Positions 37,624-46,469 of a stretch of 64,000 nucleotides of DNA are shown piece by piece. How positions within the stretch are numbered: position 1 is the first letter of the stretch; every line of letters begins with the position of its first letter. The notes beneath the pieces were generated by a model that was not told the DNA's origin, did not search any database, and worked only from the letters and a program-made list of their open reading frames with translations. Source of the stretch: Flavobacterium sp. MC2016-06. GTDB taxonomy: Bacteria > Bacteroidota > Bacteroidia > Flavobacteriales > Flavobacteriaceae. The stretch lies in NCBI RefSeq assembly GCF_009711165.2, contig NZ_WMID02000006.1:186001-250000 (forward strand), in the 5' to 3' direction. A program made the translations under genes and the position numbers.

Positions 37624-38112
37624 ATGGCTATTCATAGATTGGATTTAGACGAATTTGACGAAATTGATTATTATTTAATGGCAATTCATACTTCATTAGA
37701 AGATTATAGACTGGCCTATTTTATCAATAAAAACCTTCCGATAAACTTAAGTAAGAGCAAAAACGAGATTCATGCTCAAACTAAGGAAGGCGAGGCAAAT
37801 TTTTCAAGATTCTATTATTATGATTCCGAAAAAGCAATTTCATGGAATTTAATTCAGAATAAAAATGAAATCATTTCTGCGAGTAAGAATGATTTCCAGG
37901 ATTTGTTTTCGAATGAAACAAGTGAGGTTTCTACAACAATTCATCTACTTCCTGAATTTAAAAAAGTAGACTTTTTCCTGAAAATAGACAATGGCGACGA
38001 GGCTTTTGGCTTTTCAGAAATTCAACAAAAACTAAATACCATAGAGAGTATCGCAGCTATTTATGCTGTAGATACCAATAAAATAAAATCAAAAAACAAT
38101 CTAATTTTTTAA
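37624..38112 (+). CDS. IPExxxVDY family protein
   Basis: This 162-residue protein belongs to the Bacteroidota-specific IPExxxVDY family. The name-giving motif appears as LPEFKKVDFFLKID near residue 113, and MAIHRLDLDEFDEIDYYLMAIHT is the usual start. The frame also permits a TTG start five codons earlier, but the ATG gives the family N-terminus. The function is unknown. It lies 5 bases before pyk, and the pair fabF-rnc/IPExxxVDY-pyk is a conserved neighbourhood in Flavobacteria. No catalytic residues can be recognised. Confidence 0.88.
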   Translation: MAIHRLDLDEFDEIDYYLMAIHTSLEDYRLAYFINKNLPINLSKSKNEIHAQTKEGEANFSRFYYYDSEKAISWNLIQNKNEIISASKNDFQDLFSNETSEVSTTIHLLPEFKKVDFFLKIDNGDEAFGFSEIQQKLNTIESIAAIYAVDTNKIKSKNNLIF

Positions 38113-38117
38113 AAAAA

Positions 38118-39551
38118 ATGTTAACAAACAAAAAAACTAAAATTGTTGCTACGCTAGGGCCAGCATGTGGAACTAGAGAGATCATCAAAGATATGATCGA
38201 TGCAGGAGTAAATGTGTTTAGAGTTAATTTTTCGCATGCTGATTACGAAGGTGTAAAAGAAAAAATTAATATTATTAGAGGACTAAATGAAGAGTTTGGT
38301 TACACAACTGCAATCCTTGGAGATTTGCAGGGACCAAAACTTAGAGTTGGTGTAATGGAAGAAGGAACAGTAGTACACGATGGTGATCTTATCACTTTTA
38401 CAACTGCTGAAGATATTATTGGAACAGCTTCTAAAGTGTTTATGAAATATCAAAATTTCCCTAATGATGTTAATGCAGGAGAGCGTATTTTGCTTGATGA
38501 TGGTAAACTTATTTTTGAAATTGTTTCTACAGATAAAAAAACAGAAGTTATTGCTAGAGTTATTCAAGGTGGAGAATTAAAATCTAAAAAAGGAGTTAAT
38601 CTTCCAAACACTAAAATTTCTTTACCAGCTTTAACAGAAAAAGATATTGCTGACGCTATTTTTGCAATCGAGCAAAAAGTAGACTGGATCGCACTTTCGT
38701 TTGTAAAAACACCTCGTGATTTACAAGACTTGCAAGAGTTGATCGCTAAGCATTCTGAAGTTAAAATTCCAATTATTGCTAAAATCGAAATGCCGGAAGC
38801 TCTTGAGAACATGGATAAAATTGTAGCATATTGCGATGGTTTAATGGTTGCTCGTGGAGATCTTGGAGTTGAACTTCCTGCTCACGAAGTACCATTGGTT
38901 CAAAAAGATTTGATCCGCAGAGCAAAAACGGCTAGAATTCCTGTTATCGTTGCTACGCAAATGATGGAAACTATGATTACTAGTTTAACTCCAACAAGAG
39001 CAGAAGTAAATGACGTTGCCAACTCAGTAATGGACGGAGCAGATGCTGTAATGTTGTCTGGAGAAACTGCTACAGGAAACTATCCAGTACAAGTAATTCA
39101 GAGAATGACACAAATTTGTGAAGCTGTTGAAGATTCACCGCTTATTCATGTGCCTCAAAACACACCGCAAATTAAAACAAAACGTTTTGTTACTAAAACA
39201 GTTTGTCACCAAGCGGCTTTATTAGCAAATGAAATAGAAGCAAAAGCAATTTGTACTTTAACAAACAGTGGTTATACTGCTTTCCAAATTTCGGCTTGGA
39301 GACCATCATCAGCACATATTTTAGTATTTACTTCAAACAGAAGAATCTTAACTCAATTGAATTTATTATGGGGAGTAAAATCATTCTTCTATGATAAAGA
39401 CGAAAGTACAGATGATACTGTTACAGACGTTAATAAAATGGCTGTAGAAAAAGGATATGCTGTAAAAGGGGATTATTTAATTAACCTTGCAGCTATGCCA
39501 ATTAAAGATAAAGGAATGGTAAATACCATGAGAGTTTCTGAAATAGAATAA
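38118..39551 (+). CDS. pyk: Pyruvate kinase
   Basis: Makes pyruvate and ATP from phosphoenolpyruvate and ADP, the last step of glycolysis. The 477-residue protein has KTKIVATLGPACGTREI, NVFRVNFSHADYE, the catalytic Lys region PIIAKIEMPEALENMDKIV, MVARGDLGVELP and the signature TRAEVNDVANSVMDGADAVMLSGETA. The C-terminal allosteric domain is present. The start 5 bases after the previous gene suggests co-transcription, and a perfect hairpin ends the operon. Confidence 0.98.
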   Translation: MLTNKKTKIVATLGPACGTREIIKDMIDAGVNVFRVNFSHADYEGVKEKINIIRGLNEEFGYTTAILGDLQGPKLRVGVMEEGTVVHDGDLITFTTAEDIIGTASKVFMKYQNFPNDVNAGERILLDDGKLIFEIVSTDKKTEVIARVIQGGELKSKKGVNLPNTKISLPALTEKDIADAIFAIEQKVDWIALSFVKTPRDLQDLQELIAKHSEVKIPIIAKIEMPEALENMDKIVAYCDGLMVARGDLGVELPAHEVPLVQKDLIRRAKTARIPVIVATQMMETMITSLTPTRAEVNDVANSVMDGADAVMLSGETATGNYPVQVIQRMTQICEAVEDSPLIHVPQNTPQIKTKRFVTKTVCHQAALLANEIEAKAICTLTNSGYTAFQISAWRPSSAHILVFTSNRRILTQLNLLWGVKSFFYDKDESTDDTVTDVNKMAVEKGYAVKGDYLINLAAMPIKDKGMVNTMRVSEIE

Positions 39552-39579
39552 TCACTTTTTAAAGAGATTAAAATATATT

Positions 39580-39613
39580 AAAAAGCCGTCAAAATTTGTT
39601 TTGACGGCTTTTT
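39580..39613. terminator. Terminator after pyk
   Basis: A 15-bp perfect stem (AAAAAGCCGTCAAAA and its complement) with loop TTTG, 28 bases downstream of the pyk stop. Confidence 0.88.
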
Positions 39614-39918
39614 GCATGCAATAATTAGGCTTATTATGATATTAATAAGCCTTTTTTTATTTTTTTTATTAAAAAATTGTAAGATTAATCTTGTAAAATT
39701 AATTTATAATGTGTATCTTCGATAATATAAATATGAATTTTATACTTAAAACGAATTTAAAGTAGTATGAAATTAGTTTAAATGAAAAATTTGAGGAGAA
39801 TTATTAACGATTTAAAAAACAAACAAAGGTTACAATTGAGTTGTATTTAAAAAAACAGGTTTATGAGTTAGAAAAAAAATATAAATCTAAATTTTTTTAA
39901 ATGTTTTTTATGGTGATG

Positions 39919-39932
39919 CATTTTATAAAATG
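39919..39932. promoter_or_regulatory. Operator-like palindrome, copy 1
   Basis: CATTTTATAAAATG, a 14-bp perfect palindrome followed by AAACATCGTCAA. The same core and a near-identical flank (AAACAATGTCAA) occur again at 39971, 52 bases downstream. Confidence 0.6.
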
Positions 39933-39963
39933 AAACATCGTCAAGTAAAGTAAGTTTTTTTTT

Positions 39964-39991
39964 ATTGTTTCATTTTATAAAATGAAACAAT
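39964..39991. promoter_or_regulatory. Operator-like palindrome, copy 2 (28-bp perfect inverted repeat)
   Basis: A perfect palindrome centred on TTATAA; the half-site reads ATTGTTTCATTTTA. It lies 217 bases before the sulfatase start. The length and symmetry point to a dimeric regulator rather than a terminator, because no gene ends nearby. Confidence 0.62.
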
Positions 39992-40208
39992 GTCAATCCG
40001 AATAAATACTATACTTCGCTTATTATTTAGTTAATTTTGAGATACTTAAATAAAAGTTAAAAAAAAATGTTTCAAATTCTCCGAATGAAATGAATTTGAA
40101 ACAGCTGTAAAAAATGCAGCAAACAGTTATTTTTTTCTCTTTCAGCATTGAATTGCTTTAATAGAATTTATCCTCATAATTTCTAAATCATTAACAAATT
40201 TTATCATC

Positions 40209-41888
40209 ATGAAACAAATCAATTTCAAATGTAGATTTCAAAATGCGATAATAGTATTGGCATTAATATGCTTTACAGGAGCAGAGTTAAAAGCACAAAA
40301 CAGTAAAAAGCCTAATATTTTGATTATTTGGGGAGATGACATTGGCACAACTAATATTAGTGCTTATAGTGATGGTGTTATGGGGTTTACAACACCCAAT
40401 ATTGATCGCATTGCAAATGAAGGAGAAAGATTTTTACATTATTATGGTGAACAAAGCTGTACCGCAGGACGTGCCGCATTTTTAACGGGACAACATGGAC
40501 TTCGTACAGGTCTTACTAAAGTAGGTTTTCCTGGTGCTCCAATGGGAATGAGCCAGTTAGATCCTTCTATAGGAGGTATAATGAAACAGTTAGGTTATGC
40601 AACAGGTCAGTTTGGTAAAAACCACGTTGGAGATCGCAACGAAAATTTACCAACCGTAAATGGGTTTGATGAGTTTTTTGGAAATCTGTACCATCTAAAT
40701 GCAGAAGAAGAGCCAGAGTTGCCAGATTATCCTAAAGATCCTGAATATTTAAAAAAATATGGACCTAGAGGAGTTTTAAAATGTACGGCAACAAATGCAG
40801 ATGATGCTACTGTAGATTCACGTTTTGGAAAAGTAGGAAAACAAAAAATTGAAGATACAGGAGCACTTACCAAAAAAAGAATGGAAACAATTGATGATGA
40901 AACATCTGCGGCTGCAATTGATTTTATTAAAAGACAGACAGCGGCAGGAAAACCATTTTTTTGCTGGTGGAATGGTACGCGTATGCACCTTCGTACACAC
41001 GTAAGAGCAGAACACAGAGGGAAATATACGCATGGCGACAGCGAGTATATTGATGGTATGATTGAGCATGATATTACAGTCGGAGATTTATTAAAAGCTT
41101 TAGATGATCTTGGTATTGCTAATAATACAATTGTGGTGTATTCTACAGATAATGGACCACACATGAATACTTGGCCTGATGCCGCGATGACACCATATCG
41201 TTCAGAAAAAAATACAAACTGGGAAGGTGCTTATAGAGTTCCTTGTATCGTACGCTGGCCTGGTGTAATTAAACCAGGTACTATATCTAATGAATTGATG
41301 AGCCATAATGACTGGATGCCAACATTAGCTTCAATAGCAGGAGAACCCGATTTAACAAAAAAACTTTTAACAGGATACACTGCTAATGGTAAAAATTATA
41401 AAGTGCATTTAGATGGATATGATCAAAGCGATTTTCTTCGTGGTAAAACGCAAAAAAGTGCCAGAGATAAATTCTTTTATACAGATGATGATGGGCTTTT
41501 GGTTGGTTTAAGAGAAGGTGATTACAAATATGTATTTGCAGAACAACGTTTGGAAGGTACAATGGGTGTGTGGGCTGAACCTTTTACTAAACTGCGTTTA
41601 CAAAAAATATTCAATTTATACCAAGACCCTTTTGAAAGAGCAGATATTACCTCGAACACTTTCTGGGATTGGCAATTGAACCATGTACAGCTTATGTACG
41701 GAGCAATTCAAGATGTTGTTGCATTTGCTCAAACTTTTAAAGAATACCCACCGCGTTCAATTCCACCAAGTTTCTCTGCGTATACCATTATGGAAGAGAC
41801 AATGAAAGATATAAAGGCAAAGCAATATATAGAGAAAAATATATTGGCGAAACAAAAAGCAGAAGAAGATGTTGCTAAGAAGAAATAA
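40209..41888 (+). CDS. Secreted arylsulfatase-family enzyme
   Basis: This 559-residue protein has an N-terminal signal peptide (hydrophobic 12-24, then ELKAQ-N). The sulfatase core begins PNILIIWGDDIG with metal-binding Asp43 and Asp44. The catalytic formylglycine precursor is Cys84 in CTAGRAAFLTG, a C-x-A-x-R variant of the usual C-x-P-x-R. Further motifs are GKNHVGD and STDNGPHMNTWPD. The enzyme would hydrolyse a sulfate ester in the periplasm after maturation by a formylglycine-generating or anSME enzyme, neither of which is in the window. The substrate is unknown. It leads the envelope cluster and is followed by a HAD phosphatase lipoprotein, a barrel and a DUF1254 protein. Confidence 0.9.
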   Translation: MKQINFKCRFQNAIIVLALICFTGAELKAQNSKKPNILIIWGDDIGTTNISAYSDGVMGFTTPNIDRIANEGERFLHYYGEQSCTAGRAAFLTGQHGLRTGLTKVGFPGAPMGMSQLDPSIGGIMKQLGYATGQFGKNHVGDRNENLPTVNGFDEFFGNLYHLNAEEEPELPDYPKDPEYLKKYGPRGVLKCTATNADDATVDSRFGKVGKQKIEDTGALTKKRMETIDDETSAAAIDFIKRQTAAGKPFFCWWNGTRMHLRTHVRAEHRGKYTHGDSEYIDGMIEHDITVGDLLKALDDLGIANNTIVVYSTDNGPHMNTWPDAAMTPYRSEKNTNWEGAYRVPCIVRWPGVIKPGTISNELMSHNDWMPTLASIAGEPDLTKKLLTGYTANGKNYKVHLDGYDQSDFLRGKTQKSARDKFFYTDDDGLLVGLREGDYKYVFAEQRLEGTMGVWAEPFTKLRLQKIFNLYQDPFERADITSNTFWDWQLNHVQLMYGAIQDVVAFAQTFKEYPPRSIPPSFSAYTIMEETMKDIKAKQYIEKNILAKQKAEEDVAKKK

Positions 41889-41896
41889 AACGAAGA

Positions 41897-41930
41897 TAAA
41901 AGATTCGGGTAATTGGATCCGAATCTTTTA
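41897..41930. terminator. Hairpin after the sulfatase gene
   Basis: Arms AAAGATTCGG and CCGAATCTTT with a T-tail. It lies between the sulfatase gene and the HAD gene and may act as a partial terminator. Confidence 0.65.
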
Positions 41931-41965
41931 ATCTGGCAAATAAGTAATCCAATAAAATAAGTAAT

Positions 41966-42982
41966 ATGTTTAAAAAGGTATTTTTTTTAGTCTTAGGAGT
42001 ATCGTTGCTTACATCATGTAAAAAGTCAGATACTATTGTTGCTCCAACAAGTGATAGTAAACAATCAGAAACCGCAATGACGGGAGACCCGCTGCCAAGT
42101 TGGACAGACGGAACTCTTAAAAGTGATATTATTGCTTATGTTGAAAAGGTTACAAAAGAAGGAAGCCCAGATTTTATTCCACTAGAGAATAGAATTGCAA
42201 CTTTTGATAATGATGGTACACTATGGGCAGAAAAGCCTTATGTACAAGAATTATTTGCATTTTATCGTGTAAAAAAAATGATAGAAGCAAATCCTGAATT
42301 AGCAAAAAAGCAGCCTTTTAAAGCCGTTATCGAAAAAGACAAAACTTATTTTGAAAAAGGAGGAGATAAAGCACTTATAGCCTTTATTGCTGCAACACAT
42401 ACAGGAATGACAGAAGATGCCTTTGAAGCTGATGTTAAAGATTTTACTGCGATGGCAAAATATCCAGGAAAAAATGTCCCTTTAAAACAGATACGTTACC
42501 AACCGCAATTAGAACTGCTTAATTATTTAAGAGCCAATGGTTTTAAAACTTTTATAGTTACTGGAGGAACCATCGAATTGGTACGTGGAATCTCTTCTGA
42601 TTTTTACGGAATACCAAAAGATCAAGTCGTTGGAACATCTTTCAAATACAAATTTGACGAAGCCAATCGCACAATCAATAGAGAGCCTGCTCTAGATCAT
42701 TTTAACGATAAAACCGAAAAGCCTGTCGGGATACAATTACATATTGGCCAGCGACCAGTTTTTGCCTGCGGAAATGAAGGCGGTGCAGGCGACATTGCAA
42801 TGCTGGAATATTGCCAAAGCAATAAGTATCCGTCCTTTCAATTATTAGTAAATCATAACGATTCAATAAGAGAATATAGTTATCAAGAAAAAGATAATGC
42901 CTCTTTAAATGCAGCTGCCAAAAATAAATGGCATGTTATAAATATGAAAGAAGACTGGAAAAAGATTTTTTCAGATAAATAG
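41966..42982 (+). CDS. HAD-family phosphatase lipoprotein
   Basis: A lipobox LLTSC at residues 14-18 predicts lipidation at Cys18, so the 338-residue protein is anchored on the periplasmic side of a membrane. HAD motif I is FDNDGTLW near residue 70, motif II the strand ending in TGG (FKTFIVTGGTIEL), and the acidic motif IV is in GNEGGAGDIAML. These are the features of a haloacid dehalogenase-like phosphohydrolase. The substrate is unknown. It follows the sulfatase gene by 77 bases. Sulfatase, HAD, barrel and DUF1254 genes are, from memory, neighbours in several unrelated bacteria too. Confidence 0.85.
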   Translation: MFKKVFFLVLGVSLLTSCKKSDTIVAPTSDSKQSETAMTGDPLPSWTDGTLKSDIIAYVEKVTKEGSPDFIPLENRIATFDNDGTLWAEKPYVQELFAFYRVKKMIEANPELAKKQPFKAVIEKDKTYFEKGGDKALIAFIAATHTGMTEDAFEADVKDFTAMAKYPGKNVPLKQIRYQPQLELLNYLRANGFKTFIVTGGTIELVRGISSDFYGIPKDQVVGTSFKYKFDEANRTINREPALDHFNDKTEKPVGIQLHIGQRPVFACGNEGGAGDIAMLEYCQSNKYPSFQLLVNHNDSIREYSYQEKDNASLNAAAKNKWHVINMKEDWKKIFSDK

Positions 42983-43013
42983 GTTGGTTTTGTTAGTAGA
43001 GTTTAAAATGGAG

Positions 43014-43036
43014 CAGCTTTTATAAGTTGAAAGCTG
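43014..43036. terminator. Small hairpin after the HAD gene
   Basis: Stem CAGCTTT/AAAGCTG with a 9-base loop and a T-rich tail; a weak terminator or attenuator within the cluster. Confidence 0.45.
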
Positions 43037-43084
43037 TTTCATTTTGATTTTAGGAACGGTTAAGGATCCTTTAAATTAAAGATT

Positions 43085-43915
43085 ATGAAAAACACAAGAT
43101 TAAATACCACTTTTAAAATTTTGTTCAGTATCGTTTGTTTTCTTATAAGTTTTAATCTTGCGGCACAAGAAGAACCACCAAAAGGAGGAGCAAGTGCTCA
43201 AGAACTTGCAGATAAACTGGCTAATCCAGTTGCGAGCTTGATAAGTGTACCATTTCAGAATAATATAAACTATGGAATTGGTCCATTTAATGGAACAAAA
43301 TACACAATTAATTTTCAGCCCGTAATTCCGTTTAAATTAAGTGACAATTTAAATTTAATAACAAGATATATTATTCCTATAGTAGATCAAAGAGACATAA
43401 CAGGAGAGAATACACATGAATTTGGTTTAAGCGATGCTACAATTACAGCTTTTTTTGCACCAAAAGCAGAGGGAATTATTTACGGAATTGGTCCAGCATT
43501 TTTAGTGCCAATTGCAACAGATAAGTTTCTAGGGACAGAAAAATTTGGAGTTGGTCCAAGTGTGTTATTGATGCATCAGGGAAAAGGACTTTCAGTAGGG
43601 TTTATAGCCAATCAAATATGGTCGGTAGCAGGAAACGATAATCGTGAAGATGTTAATCAGTTTTACACACAAATCTTTCTTTCACATAGTTACAAAAGCG
43701 GCGCTAATTTGGGTGTAAATGTCGAAATAACTCAAAATTGGGAAGGTAATACAACATCAATATCTTTAAATCCATCTATAGGAGCCGTATCAAAATTAGG
43801 AACTCAGGTCGTTCAATTTTCTTTATCGCCGCTTATTCCAATTGTTGGCCCTAGAGAATCAAGACCAGACTGGGGTTTAAGAGCAATACTCTCTTTTGTA
43901 TTTCCTGGAAAATAA
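43085..43915 (+). CDS. Outer-membrane beta-barrel protein ('neuromedin U'-type annotation)
   Basis: A 276-residue protein with a signal peptide (hydrophobic 9-22, cleavage near LAAQ-EE) and a long series of amphipathic strands ending in an aromatic-poor FVFPGK. The block PVASLISVPFQNNINYGIGP matches a barrel family that databases label, misleadingly, neuromedin U. I infer an outer-membrane channel or transporter. It lies inside the sulfatase cluster and slightly overlaps the open frame of the next gene, but the true start of that gene is after its stop. Confidence 0.75.
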   Translation: MKNTRLNTTFKILFSIVCFLISFNLAAQEEPPKGGASAQELADKLANPVASLISVPFQNNINYGIGPFNGTKYTINFQPVIPFKLSDNLNLITRYIIPIVDQRDITGENTHEFGLSDATITAFFAPKAEGIIYGIGPAFLVPIATDKFLGTEKFGVGPSVLLMHQGKGLSVGFIANQIWSVAGNDNREDVNQFYTQIFLSHSYKSGANLGVNVEITQNWEGNTTSISLNPSIGAVSKLGTQVVQFSLSPLIPIVGPRESRPDWGLRAILSFVFPGK

Positions 43916-43943
43916 GCGTACAAATTTTATAAAAAAGATAATT

Positions 43944-45416
43944 ATGAAAAATAAATTGTTTGTTATTATAGTTGGTGCTTTTTTGATTTTAAATGCGGGA
44001 TGCAAAAAAAGTACAGATGAAGAAATAGCTTCACTATCAAGTCCCAAAACGGAAACGAATATAAAACTGGAAGGAGAATTACCCTCAAAAGAATCAATTC
44101 CTGAATTGTTTGATGAAATGGATTTTCAACAGGCAACTCAATGTTATTTATGGGGATTACCTATTGTGGCTTTCGCCGAATGGCAACAGGACCATTACAA
44201 TAAGTTTAATGCAACAAGCAATGATCTAGTTTTTTATAACACTTATAATGATCGTTTGGGAATTCTTACAGCAAATGCGACAACGCCATATATAATGTCA
44301 TTTATTGATCTTGCTAAAAATGGACCAACAGTTATCGAAATGCCCGCAGGTCACACAGCTGGAGGATTAGGAGATTTTTGGCAGCGCGAACAGGCTGTGA
44401 TTGGAGAAATGGGTCCAGATAAAGGAAAAGGAGGTAAATATATATTAGTGCCTCCAACAATGAAGGATTTTAAACCCGCAGGATATTTTATAGTTCCCTG
44501 TAATACCATGAATATGTTTTTCGGTTTTAGAGTATTAGATCCAGATCCAAAAGCAACTGAAACATTGGTTAAACAAGTAAAAATTTATCCTTATGATAAG
44601 CGAGCTAATCCTGTGCCTACAAAAATTGTGAGCCCGCCAGCAGGTAAAAAATGGTATGCTGTTCAGCCAAAAGGGATTGCTTATTGGGAACGCCTTAATG
44701 CTATTTTACAAGAAGAACCTGTAGATGATCGTGATCGTTTTTTTATGGCTTGGCTTAAAAATCTTGGAATAGAGAAAGGGAAATCATTTAATCCTGACGA
44801 ACGTCAGAAGAAGATTTTGATTGCCGCTGCCGAAAAAGGAGAACAAATGGCAATTGCAAATTCGTTTTGTAAACGCTTTAAAGATGTTAAGCATTGGCCA
44901 GACAAAAAATGGGATTATGTGATGATCATTAAAGATCCTTCTCAACACGCAGATAACTATGATGAATTTTTTGAGCGTACTTCTTATTTCTACGAAGCAG
45001 TAACCTATTCAAAAGCAATGATTAGCAAAACACCAAATGTAGGTCAAGCCTATTTAGGATCTTATTTTGATAATACAGGAAACTGGTTAGACGGAGCTAA
45101 GAATTATACGCTGAATGTTCCAGCAAATCCTCCAGCTGTTAATTTCTGGTCAATCACAGTTTATGATGCAGCGACAAGGTGTTTGATTGATAATGCACAG
45201 CAAAATGCTGATTTATCTTCTCGTAAAGATCTAATTAAAAATACCGACGGATCTGTTGATTTATATTTTGGACCAAAAGCACCTCAAGGAAAAGAAAAAA
45301 ATTGGGTGCAGACTTTACCAGGAAAACATTGGTTTACCTACATGCGTTTTTACGGACCAACAACAGCTTATTTTGATAAAAGCTGGAAAATGGATGATAT
45401 TAAAGAAGTGAAATAG
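43944..45416 (+). CDS. DUF1254/DUF1214 lipoprotein
   Basis: The start at 43944 gives MKNKLFVIIVGAFLILNAGC, a lipoprotein signal with Cys20. The DUF1254 domain follows (YLWGLPIVAFAEWQQ, NDLVFYNTYNDRLGILTANATTPY). At the C-terminus is DUF1214 (NFWSITVYDAATRCLIDN, DGSVDLYFGPKAPQGKEKNW, FYGPTTAYFDKSWKMDDI). The family is found in many phyla, and the biochemical role is not known. The open frame begins 48 bases earlier inside the previous gene, but the lipobox start is convincing. A C-terminal remnant of a second DUF1214 gene follows directly. Confidence 0.88.
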   Translation: MKNKLFVIIVGAFLILNAGCKKSTDEEIASLSSPKTETNIKLEGELPSKESIPELFDEMDFQQATQCYLWGLPIVAFAEWQQDHYNKFNATSNDLVFYNTYNDRLGILTANATTPYIMSFIDLAKNGPTVIEMPAGHTAGGLGDFWQREQAVIGEMGPDKGKGGKYILVPPTMKDFKPAGYFIVPCNTMNMFFGFRVLDPDPKATETLVKQVKIYPYDKRANPVPTKIVSPPAGKKWYAVQPKGIAYWERLNAILQEEPVDDRDRFFMAWLKNLGIEKGKSFNPDERQKKILIAAAEKGEQMAIANSFCKRFKDVKHWPDKKWDYVMIIKDPSQHADNYDEFFERTSYFYEAVTYSKAMISKTPNVGQAYLGSYFDNTGNWLDGAKNYTLNVPANPPAVNFWSITVYDAATRCLIDNAQQNADLSSRKDLIKNTDGSVDLYFGPKAPQGKEKNWVQTLPGKHWFTYMRFYGPTTAYFDKSWKMDDIKEVK

Positions 45417-45418
45417 AA

Positions 45419-45634
45419 GAGTTTTTAATAGCAATTTATCACAATAAAAGAAACGCAGATGGTTCTATGAGTATTTGGCTAGGTTCTTCATTGCCAAAAA
45501 ATGCACCTCAAAGTAATTGGCTGCCAACTTCAGCAGGAAAAGGTTTTGCATTAACAATGCGTATGTATGTTTCTAAAAAACCAGTATTAGACGGCGCATG
45601 GTTTCCTAGTCCGATTGAACTTAAACCAAATTAA
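45419..45634 (+). pseudogene. Remnant of a second DUF1214 C-terminus
   Basis: Directly after the DUF1254 gene, in another frame, the sequence encodes NADGSMSIWLGSSLPKNAPQ, then SNWLPTSAGKGFALTMRMY, and ends SPIELKPN-stop. This lines up with the intact neighbour's DGSVDLYFGPKAPQGKEKNW...PGKHWFTYMRFYG but is clearly diverged, so it is a paralogue and not a duplicate of the last exon-like piece. No start or N-terminal part exists. It is best read as the residue of a deleted tandem DUF1254 gene. Confidence 0.75.
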
Positions 45635-45659
45635 AATTTATTAAACAAGAAGACTTGAA

Positions 45660-46442
45660 ATGAAGGTTACTAAATCCTGTAAAAATATTTTTTTGACATT
45701 ACTATTAATCGTTGTTTCAAATAAAAAAGTTATTGCACAAAAAATGGCAAGCAATGTTGCTGCTTGGGTAGGATTTGAAATGTATCTCCCTTTTGAAGAA
45801 GAAGGCAGATGGGGATTATTATTAGAAGGATATTCAAAGGGAAATGATCTTGTGTCAGAACTTCAAGGATCTTTTTACAGAATAGGAGCCAATTATTATC
45901 TCAAAAACGGAAACAGGCTGGGAGCAGGAGTAGCGTATCAATGGGATTTGCCTTATGATGAAGTTTCCTTACCCTACAACAATCCCGATTATAGAGTCTA
46001 CGAGCAGTTTATTTGGAAAATTGCAAAAAGGGAAGGAAATGAAGTATGGACACAGCGCTTTAGAGTTGAGCAGCGTTGGTTAGGACGAAAAGATAATCCG
46101 GAGAGTACAAGTGATTCATTTGATTACTACAAATTCGAAAATACATTTAGGTATCAGTTTCGGTATCAATTGTGGTTTAAACCACGTTGGGCGGCTGTTG
46201 TTTATGATGAAATTCATATAAGAACAACTGCTGCAAAGGACAATGAAAACTATCTAGATCAGAACAGAATCTATCTTGGTGGTGCATATAGTTTAGATAA
46301 AAAAAGAGAAATCAGGATGGAATTAGGTTATATGAATCAGATTTTTTGGAAAACGCCCAACACTGTAAGCGGCTTAAGCAGGATGAATCATACTATTCGA
46401 TTGACTTTAACAACTGATTTGCCTTTTAAAAGAAAAGAATAA
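45660..46442 (+). CDS. DUF2490 outer-membrane beta-barrel protein
   Basis: A 260-residue protein with a signal peptide (hydrophobic 10-21, KVIAQ-K). The body has alternating aromatic strands such as AAWVGFEMYLPFEEEGRWGLLLE, RVEQRWLGR, RYQFRYQLWFKPRWA and IRMELGYMNQIFW, as in DUF2490 barrels. It is predicted to sit in the outer membrane, with function unknown. It begins 25 bases after the DUF1214 remnant and 27 bases before the DUF2252 gene, so it belongs to the same transcription unit. Confidence 0.8.
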   Translation: MKVTKSCKNIFLTLLLIVVSNKKVIAQKMASNVAAWVGFEMYLPFEEEGRWGLLLEGYSKGNDLVSELQGSFYRIGANYYLKNGNRLGAGVAYQWDLPYDEVSLPYNNPDYRVYEQFIWKIAKREGNEVWTQRFRVEQRWLGRKDNPESTSDSFDYYKFENTFRYQFRYQLWFKPRWAAVVYDEIHIRTTAAKDNENYLDQNRIYLGGAYSLDKKREIRMELGYMNQIFWKTPNTVSGLSRMNHTIRLTLTTDLPFKRKE

Positions 46443-46469
46443 TAAAGTTTAAATTAATTAATACAAGAC

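Larger units (their letters stand above)
39614..40208. other. Long gene-free leader of the envelope cluster
   Basis: This 595-base AT-rich stretch contains no supportable gene. It holds the two palindromic sites described at 39919 and 39964, and several oligo-A and oligo-T tracts. It must contain the promoter of the sulfatase operon. Confidence 0.5.

Noticed and set aside
40727..41164. Minus-strand frame of 145 codons inside the sulfatase gene.
   Set aside because: Opposite conserved sulfatase sequence; its cysteine- and serine-rich translation has no family features.
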